Shown here piece by piece: positions 26,648 to 34,822 of a DNA stretch of 64,000 nucleotides; the first letter of the stretch is position 1, and each line of letters opens with the position of its first letter. The notes under the pieces are model-generated. The model saw only the letters and a program-made list of their open reading frames with translations. It searched no databases and was not told the origin of the DNA. The position numbers and the translations under genes were made by a program. Source of the DNA: an uncultured Elusimicrobiales bacterium (GTDB lineage: Bacteria > Elusimicrobiota > Elusimicrobia > Elusimicrobiales > Elusimicrobiaceae); contig CAJTJT010000002.1 of the NCBI GenBank assembly GCA_910576915.1, positions 124,001-188,000 of the forward strand. The letters are read 5' to 3'.

Positions 26648-27632
26648 TATGTTTACCCACTTTGCCGATAGGGGCATTGCTCTGTTGGGTGTTTCAAAAA
26701 CAACTGCGTTCGGCGCGGCCGTGCATTTCTTTTTGGAAGATTTTACAAAAATCATTGTTTTAATTTACGTGTTGATTTTTACGGTTTCGTTATTCCGCTC
26801 CCAGTTGTCGGCGGAGAAAGTGAAAGCGTATTTAAGCGGTAAAAGCCGTTGGTACGGATATGTACTGGCTGTTGTGTTGGGGATTGTAACTCCTTTTTGT
26901 TCTTGTTCGTCTATTCCTCTGTTCGTCGGGTTTTTGGCGGCGGGTATTCCCTTTGGCGTGACAATGGCTTTTCTGATTTCTTCTCCGCTGGTGAGTGAAA
27001 TCGCTGCGGTGTTATTGGTCGGAACGCCGGGCGCGGGGTGGTTGGCGGCGGGGATATATGTACTGTCCGGCTGTTTAATTTCCGTACTGGGCGGTTATTT
27101 GTGTGACCGGCTTCGGTTGGTCAGGTGGATTCAGCCGGATTCTTTCCTGCCGGAGAAAAAATCATCTCCGTGCCGCTGCTGCGGCTGCGGCAAAGAGCGA
27201 AAAAGCCGGATATCCCGGATAAAAGAATTATTAAAATATGCGCACTCCTACGCTTGGAATACGCTTCGTGAACTGTTTTGGTATATTTTAGCGGGTTTGT
27301 TGGTGGGGGCTTTTATTCACGGTTATATTCCTCAGGCATTTTTTGCCGAATGGCTGGGGCGCGGAAACTGGTATGCGGTACCTTTGGCTTCTGTGGCGGG
27401 GGCGCCTTTGTATGCCAGCCATGCGGGAGTGATTCCGGTAATCCAATCGTTACTGGGCAAAGGGGTTCCGTTGGGGACGGCACTCGTTTTATTAATGAGC
27501 ATTACGGCCCTTTCGTTGCCGGAAATGATTATGCTCAACCGTGTATTAAAATGGAAATTAATCGGTTGGTTTTGCGGTTTTTTAATATTGTCTTTTATAA
27601 TAACGGGTTATTTATTGAATATGTTAATTTAA
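26640..27632 (+). CDS. ArsP/DUF318-type permease
   Basis: 330 residues, about eight membrane segments. The hallmark TPFCSCSSIPLFVGFLAAGI and the repeat-like AGAPLYASHAGVIPVIQSLL of the ArsP_1 permease family are present. A cytoplasmic loop has a Cys cluster (SPCRCCGCGKERK) that could bind metal. The family includes exporters of trivalent organoarsenicals; the substrate here is inferred from ArsR linkage. The ribosome site AGGAGG lies inside the end of arsR. Confidence 0.87.
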   Translation: MFDMFTHFADRGIALLGVSKTTAFGAAVHFFLEDFTKIIVLIYVLIFTVSLFRSQLSAEKVKAYLSGKSRWYGYVLAVVLGIVTPFCSCSSIPLFVGFLAAGIPFGVTMAFLISSPLVSEIAAVLLVGTPGAGWLAAGIYVLSGCLISVLGGYLCDRLRLVRWIQPDSFLPEKKSSPCRCCGCGKERKSRISRIKELLKYAHSYAWNTLRELFWYILAGLLVGAFIHGYIPQAFFAEWLGRGNWYAVPLASVAGAPLYASHAGVIPVIQSLLGKGVPLGTALVLLMSITALSLPEMIMLNRVLKWKLIGWFCGFLILSFIITGYLLNMLI

Positions 27633-27664
27633 ATTACGCCCCGCTTTCCGGCGGGGCTTTTTTG
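27633..27664 (+). terminator. Terminator after the arsR-permease operon
   Basis: GCCCCGC / GCGGGGC stem followed by TTTTTT. Confidence 0.85.
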
Positions 27665-27677
27665 TTATACTGTAGCT

Positions 27678-28256
27678 ATGGAAACAATATTTTCAATAGG
27701 AATTTTTGCCGTCCCCGCGGTATTTTTAGTGTGCGGGGGAATATGCTATTTGCTTTCTCATAAAAGCGACGCATTTATCAGCGGAACTATTTGGTGTTTT
27801 GTGTGCGCTTTTATCAGTTCGTTTTTTGCGGTAAAAAAGATTTTAGAAGCCGCTTCGGTGGAATTTGCCGGCGTTATTTTGTGCGCCGCCGGAGGTGTGG
27901 CGGTATACCTGGAAAGCCGTTTTTTTAGACGCGCAATTATAGTAAACGGAGTGGTAACCTCTTATGAAAGCAAAGAGATAAAGACAAACGCCGCTTACGC
28001 TTCCACCTCCAAAACCGTTTATGCGCCCGTTGTGCAATTTGAATTCAACGGCGAACAGCGGTATGTAACAGGGCGCAGTTTCTCCGCCGAAAAACCAAGG
28101 ACGGGTACGGTAATGCAAGTGGGAATAGACCCTCAGAATATTTATGACGCGCGGTTGTATTCAAAAGCGGGGTATGGGGTGGCCAGCGCTTTGTTATGGC
28201 TGGGGATAATTTTGTTGGTGTTGTCGGCGGCGATGCGCCTGACGGGGAAGTATTAA
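27678..28256 (+). CDS. DUF3592-type membrane protein
   Basis: 192 residues. Three N-terminal membrane segments, a soluble beta-rich middle (VVTSYESKEIK, YAPVVQFEFNGEQRYVTGRSF, VGIDPQNIYDARLY) and one C-terminal membrane segment, the usual DUF3592 plan. Function unknown. TATACT ends 6 nt before the ATG, with no ribosome site between, so the mRNA may be leaderless. The gene tail overlaps the converging helicase gene by 4 nt. Confidence 0.68.
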   Translation: METIFSIGIFAVPAVFLVCGGICYLLSHKSDAFISGTIWCFVCAFISSFFAVKKILEAASVEFAGVILCAAGGVAVYLESRFFRRAIIVNGVVTSYESKEIKTNAAYASTSKTVYAPVVQFEFNGEQRYVTGRSFSAEKPRTGTVMQVGIDPQNIYDARLYSKAGYGVASALLWLGIILLVLSAAMRLTGKY

Positions 28257-29566
28257 TTTAGCACGCGGTTGCCGCGGACGTATTCGAAGAATTGCTTTAC
28301 GCGCGCATCGCACAAAACGTCGCGCACCATAATATCTTTTTTAAGGTGTACTCCGGCGAGCGTGCGGCAGCGGCTGAGCGCTACGTACGTTTGCCCCGGG
28401 GCGAATGCTCCGCGGCCGATATCCAAATAAATGTTGTCAAACGTCAGCCCCTGCGATTTGTGAATCGTAATCGCCCACGCCAGTTTCAGCGGGTACTGTT
28501 TGAAAAATCCTTTTACGCTTGGTTCCAGCTTTTGCGTAAGCGGGTTAAATTCGTATTTTACGTCTTCCCACACGTGCGGCTCCACCTTATACACGCAGCC
28601 TTTTAATTCCACTTTAATGAAATCCGGCCCCAGGTCGTAGACGGTGCCGATGTCCCCGTTTACCCAGTCGTCATCGTTGACGAGCATCATAATTTTGGCG
28701 CCTTTTTTGAGTTTTAACACCTGTTCGGCCGGGGTCGTTTTCTTTTGAAAACTCTCGTCCGCCGCCGCGTTGTACGTAAATTCTTCGCCGGGGAGCATGG
28801 ATAAATAATGCAGGTTGCGCCACGCGGCCTCGCGGTTGGTGGGAGCCAGAATAATGCAGTTTTCGAATTTCTCGGGCAGTTCAAACGTTTTGCGCGTATT
28901 TAAAAGTGCGTCCAGTTCCGGCTGGGTGACGCGTCCCTCGCGGATGAGGTTTAACAATCGCGCAAAATCCGGGTCCGCTTTTTGGCGGAAGATACGCCTG
29001 AGTTCAAATACTTCCGTCGGCAGGCGGCGCAGGACGTGCGCTTCAAAAAAATACGGGCTGGGATAAACCTGCCGGAAATAGTCAAACAGTCCGCCGGAGG
29101 CCTGCTCTTCCACGGGCGGCAGTTGGAATAAATCCCCAAACAATACGATTTTTTTGCCGCCGAAAGGTTCGTCCGAATGGGTGGAGATTTGGAGGATGTG
29201 GTCAATCGCGTCCAGTAAATCGGCGCGGAGCATGGACGCTTCATCAATAATAATGGTGTCCACCGCGTCGACGGTTTTGCGCGGAAGCCGTTTTAAATTG
29301 CTTTTATCCAACAAGTTGCCCGGCTTTAAATGGAAAAACGAGTGCACGGTCTGCCCGCGCACGTTGATGGCCGCCAGGCCCGTTGTGGCCAGCACAACGG
29401 TGTTTTGGCCCGAGTGTTCGGCAAAATACCTAAGCAGCGTAGTTTTACCCGTGCCCGCGCGGCCCGTTATAAAAATAAGCGGTTTAATGGGCGGCTGGGC
29501 TTCCAGTAAGGCGAGCGCGTCTTTAAATTCGTCGGTTAAAATGACGGGGGATTCGTTGGCGGACAT
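28253..29566 (-). CDS. Pif1/RecD-like superfamily 1 helicase
   Basis: 437 residues. Walker A FITGRAGTGKTTLLRYF, motif II IIIDEASMLRADLLD, motif III VLFGDLFQLPPV, and near the C-terminus the SF1B pair AITIHKSQGLTFDN and TYVALSRCR. A 5'-3' DNA helicase role in replication or repair is expected. TATAAT sits 6 nt before the ATG and no Shine-Dalgarno is present: probable leaderless mRNA, divergent from zupT. Confidence 0.9.
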   Translation of the reverse strand: MSANESPVILTDEFKDALALLEAQPPIKPLIFITGRAGTGKTTLLRYFAEHSGQNTVVLATTGLAAINVRGQTVHSFFHLKPGNLLDKSNLKRLPRKTVDAVDTIIIDEASMLRADLLDAIDHILQISTHSDEPFGGKKIVLFGDLFQLPPVEEQASGGLFDYFRQVYPSPYFFEAHVLRRLPTEVFELRRIFRQKADPDFARLLNLIREGRVTQPELDALLNTRKTFELPEKFENCIILAPTNREAAWRNLHYLSMLPGEEFTYNAAADESFQKKTTPAEQVLKLKKGAKIMMLVNDDDWVNGDIGTVYDLGPDFIKVELKGCVYKVEPHVWEDVKYEFNPLTQKLEPSVKGFFKQYPLKLAWAITIHKSQGLTFDNIYLDIGRGAFAPGQTYVALSRCRTLAGVHLKKDIMVRDVLCDARVKQFFEYVRGNRVLN

Positions 29567-29641
29567 ATTTTAATTATAGCAATTAGGGATATAATCTTTT
29601 TTATTTGGGCGGCGGCGGTTGATTTTCTCTATAATATACCT

Positions 29642-30415
29642 ATGGAACATACGGTGCTTGTTGCGTTATTTTTAAGTTTTTTGGCCGGGGCCGCCACTTC
29701 GGTGGGCGGACTCCTTGCGTTTGTCATTAAGCGGGAAAATTTGTCGGTCCTTTCCCTGGGGCTCGGCTTTTCGGCCGGGGTGATGTTGTATGTGTCGTTT
29801 ATGGAGATTCTGCCGCAGGCCTCCCAGTCCCTGGTCGGCGTATACGGGGATAAGCCCGGCGAGTGGTTCAGCACGGGGATTTTTTTCGGCGGGATTGTGG
29901 TCGCCTGGCTGATTGATACGCTTTTGCCGTCCCACCATGTGGAAGAACACACGCTGGACCAGTCCGCCAAATTAAAACATTTGGGGTTGTTTACCGCGCT
30001 TGCGCTCGCCATTCACAATTTCCCGGAGGGGCTCGCCACGTTTATGGCGTCCATGAAAGACGCCACCCTCGGCGTTTCGATTGCCGTGGCGGTGGCCATT
30101 CACAACATCCCGGAAGGGGTGGCCGTCGCACTGCCCGTTTATCATTCCACGGGCTCCCGCTCCAAAGCGTTTTGGTACAGCGCGCTTTCCGGCATGGCCG
30201 AGCCGGTGGGGGCCGTAATCGGATTTTTTGTATTGCGCTCCGTATTGGGCGATGCGTCGTTTGGCGTGATGTTTGCGCTCATCGCGGGGATTATGACGTA
30301 CATTTCCTTGGACGAACTTTTGCCCACCGCGCACGAATATGGCGACGGACATAAAGTGATTTGGGGTGTTGTCGGCGGGATGATGGTGATGGCGCTTTCT
30401 CTTCTTCTCTTTTAA
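29642..30415 (+). CDS. zupT: ZIP-family zinc transporter
   Basis: 257 residues, eight membrane segments. Metal-path motifs HNFPEGLATF and HNIPEGVAVALP in helices 4 and 5 are diagnostic of ZupT-like ZIP proteins; cytoplasmic loop DTLLPSHHVEEH is His-rich. Imports zinc and possibly iron or manganese. TATAAT ends 6 nt before the ATG (29630-29635): probable leaderless mRNA. Confidence 0.93.
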   Translation: MEHTVLVALFLSFLAGAATSVGGLLAFVIKRENLSVLSLGLGFSAGVMLYVSFMEILPQASQSLVGVYGDKPGEWFSTGIFFGGIVVAWLIDTLLPSHHVEEHTLDQSAKLKHLGLFTALALAIHNFPEGLATFMASMKDATLGVSIAVAVAIHNIPEGVAVALPVYHSTGSRSKAFWYSALSGMAEPVGAVIGFFVLRSVLGDASFGVMFALIAGIMTYISLDELLPTAHEYGDGHKVIWGVVGGMMVMALSLLLF

Positions 30416-30416
30416 C

Positions 30417-30449
30417 AAAAAAAGCTCCCGTTTGCGCGGGAGCTTTTTT
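30417..30449 (+). terminator. Bidirectional terminator
   Basis: AAAAAAGCTCCCG / CGGGAGCTTTTTT between zupT and the converging membrane protein gene. Confidence 0.85.
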
Positions 30450-30463
30450 ATCCTTGGATTACC

Positions 30464-31222
30464 TTAAAAAATCAGCGGCGCAAGCCAGAACGAAATAATC
30501 ATGCCCAGCGAATAGCTGGTTACATTCATGGTTACGCTCAGTGTAAGTGCGTCTTTCATGGGCATTTTGCGCGGGTTCATCAGGCGGATGATGAGCGCTT
30601 CGGCCAGCAGGCAGAACAGCCACAAGAGGGCCGTTTCTTTTACGAACTGGACGAAAATCACCCACGCGGCGGCGGTTGACAAAACATTGCCCACGGCCAC
30701 ACTGTAGAGCACAGTAAAGGGTTTCTGGGCGTAGATTAAATAGGCCAGGGCGGCCAGCATTTCCAGCGTTAAAATGATAAGGAGCGACACCCAAGCGTCG
30801 GTACGCGTCCAGGACGCGGTGCCGGGGATAACTTCCGTGGGCTCCACGGTTAAAGAGTCTTCGTTTACATATACGTTAAAGCGGGAGCGCAGGGAATCGG
30901 GCGCGGGGAAAATGTTGCTTTCGCGTTTGGTGCCGTCCGTAAACGCGATAATCAGTTTTTGGAAATTGTCGTATTCGTACGCCACGGAAATGCACGCGCC
31001 CGCGCCGCAGTACAATTTTTGGATGCCGTAGTACCCCAAAGGCGCGCTTTGGATGCACTGGTTGTCGGCGCATTGGATTTGCTCGCTGTGCAGCGGGTCG
31101 ATAAGCGGTTTGGCCTGGGTGTTGTAGATGAAGGAGAATTCCATCTCAGGCTTGGGCGAAACGTTGGCCCACAAAGGCGAAAACGCGCAAAAAAGTAATA
31201 TAAAAGCCAATAATTTTTTCAT
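30464..31222 (-). CDS. Exported membrane protein, unknown function
   Basis: 252 residues. Signal peptide (MKKLLAFILLFCAFSPLWAN), a periplasmic domain of about 110 residues with four spaced cysteines (QCADNQCIQS, LYCGAGACIS) that probably form disulphides, then four membrane segments. No family recognised with confidence. Confidence 0.65.
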   Translation of the reverse strand: MKKLLAFILLFCAFSPLWANVSPKPEMEFSFIYNTQAKPLIDPLHSEQIQCADNQCIQSAPLGYYGIQKLYCGAGACISVAYEYDNFQKLIIAFTDGTKRESNIFPAPDSLRSRFNVYVNEDSLTVEPTEVIPGTASWTRTDAWVSLLIILTLEMLAALAYLIYAQKPFTVLYSVAVGNVLSTAAAWVIFVQFVKETALLWLFCLLAEALIIRLMNPRKMPMKDALTLSVTMNVTSYSLGMIISFWLAPLIF

Positions 31223-31283
31223 TTTTTTACCCGGTATTCTTTATTTGGTATTATAACATTATAAGAGTGAAGGGGGAATGGAA

Positions 31284-32489
31284 ATGTTTTTGACCAAAAC
31301 GCAAAACGAAAAATATGCCGACGTTATGATTTGGGCCCTGCAAACGGCCCGCCGCAACGGCAAATTTAAAAAGTACGATTCCGTACTGCTCCGCACCGAC
31401 TTGGCGGCTCTGCCGCTGGCGGAAGCCGTCTATAAAAAATTAATCGCCGCGCGCTTTAACGTCATCACGCGCTTAAACGCGCCGGAAGCATTTTCCAAAG
31501 CGTTTTATACAAACGCGGATGACAAACAGCTTGCGTTCGTAGCCCCCGGGGAAACAGAATTCCAGGGGGGGATTAACGGACTGATTTCGCTTCGCGCGCC
31601 GGAAGATTTGACGCATTTAAAAGACGTAAATCCCGCCCGTATCGCCAAAAGTGCGGTGGCGCATAAACCCTTGCGCGAAATTTTGGACGTGCGCGAACAG
31701 CAGGGGCTCTTTTCCTGGACGCTGTGCAATTATCCGACGGAAGAACTTGCCAAACGCGCCGGGCTGTCCGTTAAAGAATACGCAAACCAAATTGCGCGTG
31801 CGTGCTTTTTGAACGAAAAAGACCCCGTCCAAAAATGGAAAGAAGTAACCAGGCAGATTACCGAAATCGGCGCGTGGCTGTCTTCGCTTCCGATTGAAAC
31901 GTTGCGCGTGGAATCCGCGCATATGGATTTTGAAGTACTGCTCGGCGAAAAACGCAAATTTATTGCGGGCGGCGGGTGCAATGTGCCGTCTTTCGAAATT
32001 TTCACGTCGCCCGACTGGCGCGGTACGCGCGGCGTATATTTTGCCGATTTGTCCTCTTACAGAAGCGGCAATTACGTGCGCGGCGTAAAACTGGAATTTA
32101 AAAACGGGCGCGCCGTAAAAGCGGATGCCGAACAGGGCTGCGAATTTGTACGCAAAATGCTGGCGATGGACCGCGGTGCGGCGCAAATCGGCGAGTTCTC
32201 GCTGACGGACCGCCGGTTTTCCAAAATCACCAAATTTATGGCCGATATTCTGTATGATGAAAACTTCGGCGGCAAATACGGCAACTGCCACGTGGCCGTG
32301 GGCGCAAGCTATGCCGATACGTATGCCGGCCCGCAGAGCGAGTTGGATAAAAAACTCAAAGAAAAGCTCGGTTTTAACGATTCTTCCCTGCACTGGGATT
32401 TAATTAATACCGAAGACAAAACCGTCACCGCCCGCTTGAAAGACGGTTCCACCCGCGTGGTGTACGAAAAGGGCCAGTTTAACTACTAG
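31284..32489 (+). CDS. M29-family aminopeptidase
   Basis: 401 residues, cytoplasmic metallo-aminopeptidase of the AmpS/PepS group. Visible: DLAALPLAEAVY near the N-terminus and, in the catalytic half, GCEFVRKML, YGNCHVAVGASYADTY (metal His and Tyr), and LHWDLINTE (His and Asp ligands). ATG 31284 is preferred to 31278 because the AGGGGG ribosome site is then 7 nt away. Confidence 0.85.
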   Translation: MFLTKTQNEKYADVMIWALQTARRNGKFKKYDSVLLRTDLAALPLAEAVYKKLIAARFNVITRLNAPEAFSKAFYTNADDKQLAFVAPGETEFQGGINGLISLRAPEDLTHLKDVNPARIAKSAVAHKPLREILDVREQQGLFSWTLCNYPTEELAKRAGLSVKEYANQIARACFLNEKDPVQKWKEVTRQITEIGAWLSSLPIETLRVESAHMDFEVLLGEKRKFIAGGGCNVPSFEIFTSPDWRGTRGVYFADLSSYRSGNYVRGVKLEFKNGRAVKADAEQGCEFVRKMLAMDRGAAQIGEFSLTDRRFSKITKFMADILYDENFGGKYGNCHVAVGASYADTYAGPQSELDKKLKEKLGFNDSSLHWDLINTEDKTVTARLKDGSTRVVYEKGQFNY

Positions 32490-32503
32490 GGCCCAGGCGG
32501 GGC

Positions 32504-32530
32504 CTATAAGAAAGTAGGTCTTTAGGCCCT
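32504..32530 (+). terminator. Probable weak terminator or hairpin after the M29 gene
   Basis: GGGCCTA / TAGGCCC stem of 7 bp with a 12-nt loop, without a long T run. Confidence 0.4.
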
Positions 32531-32602
32531 TGTTACGGACAGCTTGATTTATTACACTAAATACAGAAGCAAAGAATTTTTGCATAACACAAGGAGACGG
32601 AT

Positions 32603-33511
32603 ATGAAAAAACTATTTGTTACATTGATGGCCTTGACGGTGCTGGGCGGAGTTGCTTTTGCCCAGAACGGGGCGCAAGCTGCGCGTACCACCGCGAAGGT
32701 AGCGCGTGCCGCAAAAGACGCCCAGGCGGAGGTTGAAGCCAAAAAAGCCGAAGTGCGCTCTCTTTTGAAGGATTTTCGCGGATCAGTGGAAAAACGCACC
32801 GAATTCAACGGGTCTTTTATCCTTCAGAGTATGACCGGTCTGATGGACAGCTATATCGCTTTGGCGAAAGTGTCCGAATCCGCCGCGGTTTCTTTGAATG
32901 AAGAAATCAACCAGCCGATTCAAGCCGGTTGGGGCCGCACGGTAACGGTCGCCCAGCTGGTAAGAGACAACATCCACTATGTATGGGCGGGTTCTTCTAC
33001 GGCTGATGATTTTAACAGCTTTGAGCGCCGTCTGAGCTCTTCGGTGCCTGTACGTGTGGCGAATAAACAAGGTGTTTCTTTGGCCTCTGCTCAGGCGGAA
33101 AAAACCGTGGCCGCCGCGCCCAAATATGCGGACATTGCTGCGGTGAAAGCGGAAGCCAACAAAGTGTTTGCGGCGTATTTCGCTAAAAATCCGGCCGGTA
33201 AAGTGCAGGAAGCCGCTTATAAACCGCTGGCCGAGCTGTTAACGGAAGCTGTGTCTTTGAACCAGATGATTGCCCGCACCAGCAATGTCGATGACAGAGA
33301 AAACTTTGCGATTCAGGCTTTCTTCTCCGGCGACATCCCCGGCAAATATGCGGCTTTGAAAGCCCTTAACCCGGAACTGGCCGCCGCCACCAACCCGCTG
33401 ATGAATTCGTTTATGGATACGGTTTCCAACGGCGCTTTTTGCGGCGGGCCGGATCATCCCGACATGAAAGCGATGCGCACTTTTAAGAAAGATATCGGTT
33501 ACAGATATTAA
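32603..33511 (+). CDS. Exported alpha-helical protein, unknown function
   Basis: 302 residues. Signal peptide MKKLFVTLMALTVLGGVAFA, an Ala and Lys-rich helical region (AARTTAKVARAAKDAQAEVE), then a mostly helical domain. One cysteine near the end (GAFCGGPDHPD). Strong ribosome site AAGGAGAC. I recognise no family. Confidence 0.65.
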   Translation: MKKLFVTLMALTVLGGVAFAQNGAQAARTTAKVARAAKDAQAEVEAKKAEVRSLLKDFRGSVEKRTEFNGSFILQSMTGLMDSYIALAKVSESAAVSLNEEINQPIQAGWGRTVTVAQLVRDNIHYVWAGSSTADDFNSFERRLSSSVPVRVANKQGVSLASAQAEKTVAAAPKYADIAAVKAEANKVFAAYFAKNPAGKVQEAAYKPLAELLTEAVSLNQMIARTSNVDDRENFAIQAFFSGDIPGKYAALKALNPELAAATNPLMNSFMDTVSNGAFCGGPDHPDMKAMRTFKKDIGYRY

Positions 33512-33528
33512 TTTGTACGAAATTTATA

Positions 33529-33560
33529 AAACCGCCGGGAGATTCTCCCGGCGGTTTTTT
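33529..33560 (+). terminator. Rho-independent terminator
   Basis: ACCGCCGGGAGA / TCTCCCGGCGGT hairpin plus TTTTTTT. Confidence 0.88.
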
Positions 33561-33744
33561 TGTGTAAAGAGCCCTTCCGGCTTGCTGGGAAAATTTATTT
33601 GAATACTTTGAAAATGCTCCCCGGGGGGCTGTATTATCTTTGGGGAAAACGGTGTTTAGATAGTTTTGCACGTTGCGTTTCTTTTTTGTGGGGTGGCATT
33701 AGCGGCGGAGGGGGAAATCTGTGGGAAAGGCTGATTTGATATAG

Positions 33745-33775
33745 AAAAAGCCCGGTTAAATACCGGGCCTTTTCA
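33745..33775 (-). terminator. Terminator of the nrdG transcript
   Basis: GCCCGGT / ACCGGGC stem with T run on the minus strand. The stretch 33561-33744 shows nothing else. Confidence 0.75.
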
Positions 33776-33792
33776 TTCGTTTAAAATATCAA

Positions 33793-34416
33793 CTAAATCT
33801 CTTTATGCATTACCTTCAGCGTTGCTTTTTCTTTAGCGACGGGCAAACATTCCTGTACGCGGTAATTTTTGCCGTCCAAACGTTGGGTAATGGTGGAAAT
33901 ATCCGCGTCCGTTAACACTTCTTTGTCGTACGTGGTGCGGAATTCGTATTCCAGACCGCTTTGGCGGATAAGGTCCATGGATTGTTTAAGTACTTCCGGG
34001 TTAAAATCCACGCCCGTAATCAGTGAGTATTTTTCCAGCGGCGCTTTGATGTCCATGGCGATATAATCCAGCAGTTTGGCGTCCAGCAGGCTTTTTAGCA
34101 TGTCGGGGCGGGTGCCGTTGGTGTCCAGCTTAGTGGCGTAGCCCATGGCCTTTAAATCGGCCATAAACGAAGGCAAATCTTCATGCAGGGTAGGTTCCCC
34201 GCCGGATACTACAACGCCTTCCAGGGTGCCCTGGCGGCGTTTTAAAAAGGAATAAATTTCTTCTATGGCAACGGGTTCGGCGAACATATGCGGGTACACG
34301 AGCTCCGGGTTGTGGCAGTAGCGGCAGCGGAAGTTGCACCCTTGGGTGAACACCACCGCGGCCGGCCGGCCCGGGAAGTCTATTAACGTGAATTTAATCA
34401 GTCCGCCTATTTTCAT
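33793..34416 (-). CDS. nrdG: Anaerobic ribonucleotide reductase activating enzyme (radical SAM)
   Basis: 207 residues. Radical SAM cluster motif GCNFRCRYCHNPEL (CxxxCxxC), SAM site SGGEPTLHEDL and MDIKAPLEKY. It makes the glycyl radical on the class III reductase. Lies 29 bp after the small gene that carries the radical-glycine motif and two genes after nrdD, consistent with its substrate being assembled from both. Confidence 0.9.
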   Translation of the reverse strand: MKIGGLIKFTLIDFPGRPAAVVFTQGCNFRCRYCHNPELVYPHMFAEPVAIEEIYSFLKRRQGTLEGVVVSGGEPTLHEDLPSFMADLKAMGYATKLDTNGTRPDMLKSLLDAKLLDYIAMDIKAPLEKYSLITGVDFNPEVLKQSMDLIRQSGLEYEFRTTYDKEVLTDADISTITQRLDGKNYRVQECLPVAKEKATLKVMHKEI

Positions 34417-34445
34417 CCGAACTCCGTTGCGAGGTTAAATAAAAC

Positions 34446-34667
34446 TTATTTGTCGCTGTGGCATTCGCAGCCGCAGGAGCATCCGCCGACGTTCATGGTT
34501 TTGCGCATGGCGAATTCTTCTTTTTTGCCGTTGTTCCAGTTCTGCACCGGGCGCAGGTAACCCACTACGCGGGAGTACACTTCGCATTTGGAACCGTGCG
34601 TTTCGTTCATTTCTTGTTTAAGTTCGGAAATTTTGTTTTCAATGGCTTGTTTTTCTTGAGCGGTCAT
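34446..34667 (-). CDS. Separate glycyl-radical segment of class III ribonucleotide reductase
   Basis: 73 residues. Residues 29-55 (EVYSRVVGYLRPVQNW followed by NNGKKEEF) match the C-terminal glycyl-radical region of NrdD, with Gly36 at the radical position of RVVGYL. It is preceded by a heptad-like helix (KQAIENKISELKQEMNE) and followed by a Cys-rich tail (GGCSCGCECHSDK) that could bind metal. The large NrdD gene upstream stops after its zinc finger and lacks this motif. It has its own ribosome site (TAGGAG) and probable promoter, so it is a gene, not a frameshift remnant. Confidence 0.78.
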   Translation of the reverse strand: MTAQEKQAIENKISELKQEMNETHGSKCEVYSRVVGYLRPVQNWNNGKKEEFAMRKTMNVGGCSCGCECHSDK

Positions 34668-34733
34668 ATTGTTTCTCCTAATTGTCTTTTATCGGTCGGT
34701 TGACGGTGCGGGCCCGTGAAAACCCGTACTTTT

Positions 34734-34762
34734 ATTATGGCACTTTGCGGGTGCCGGTTCAA
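34734..34762 (-). promoter_or_regulatory. Promoter of the glycyl-radical segment gene
   Basis: On the minus strand TTGAAC (34762-34757), 17-bp spacer, CATAAT (34739-34734), 67 bp before the start codon and just after the nrdD terminator. Confidence 0.5.
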
Positions 34763-34768
34763 CTTCTT

Positions 34769-34807
34769 TTTTGGGTTATTTTAACCGTTAAAAATAACCC
34801 AAAAAAG
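34769..34807 (-). terminator. Hairpin terminator between nrdD and the radical-segment gene
   Basis: TTTTTTGGGTTATTTT / AAAATAACCCAAAAAA, a long near-perfect stem with T runs on both strands. Confidence 0.75.
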
Positions 34808-34822
34808 GTAATTTATAAAGAA

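Noticed and set aside
34446..34822. nrdD and the small radical-segment gene as one gene broken by a frameshift
   Set aside because: The 155 bp between them contain a strong terminator hairpin, a promoter and a ribosome site, and the small protein has its own N-terminal helix. A simple frameshift would not create these.
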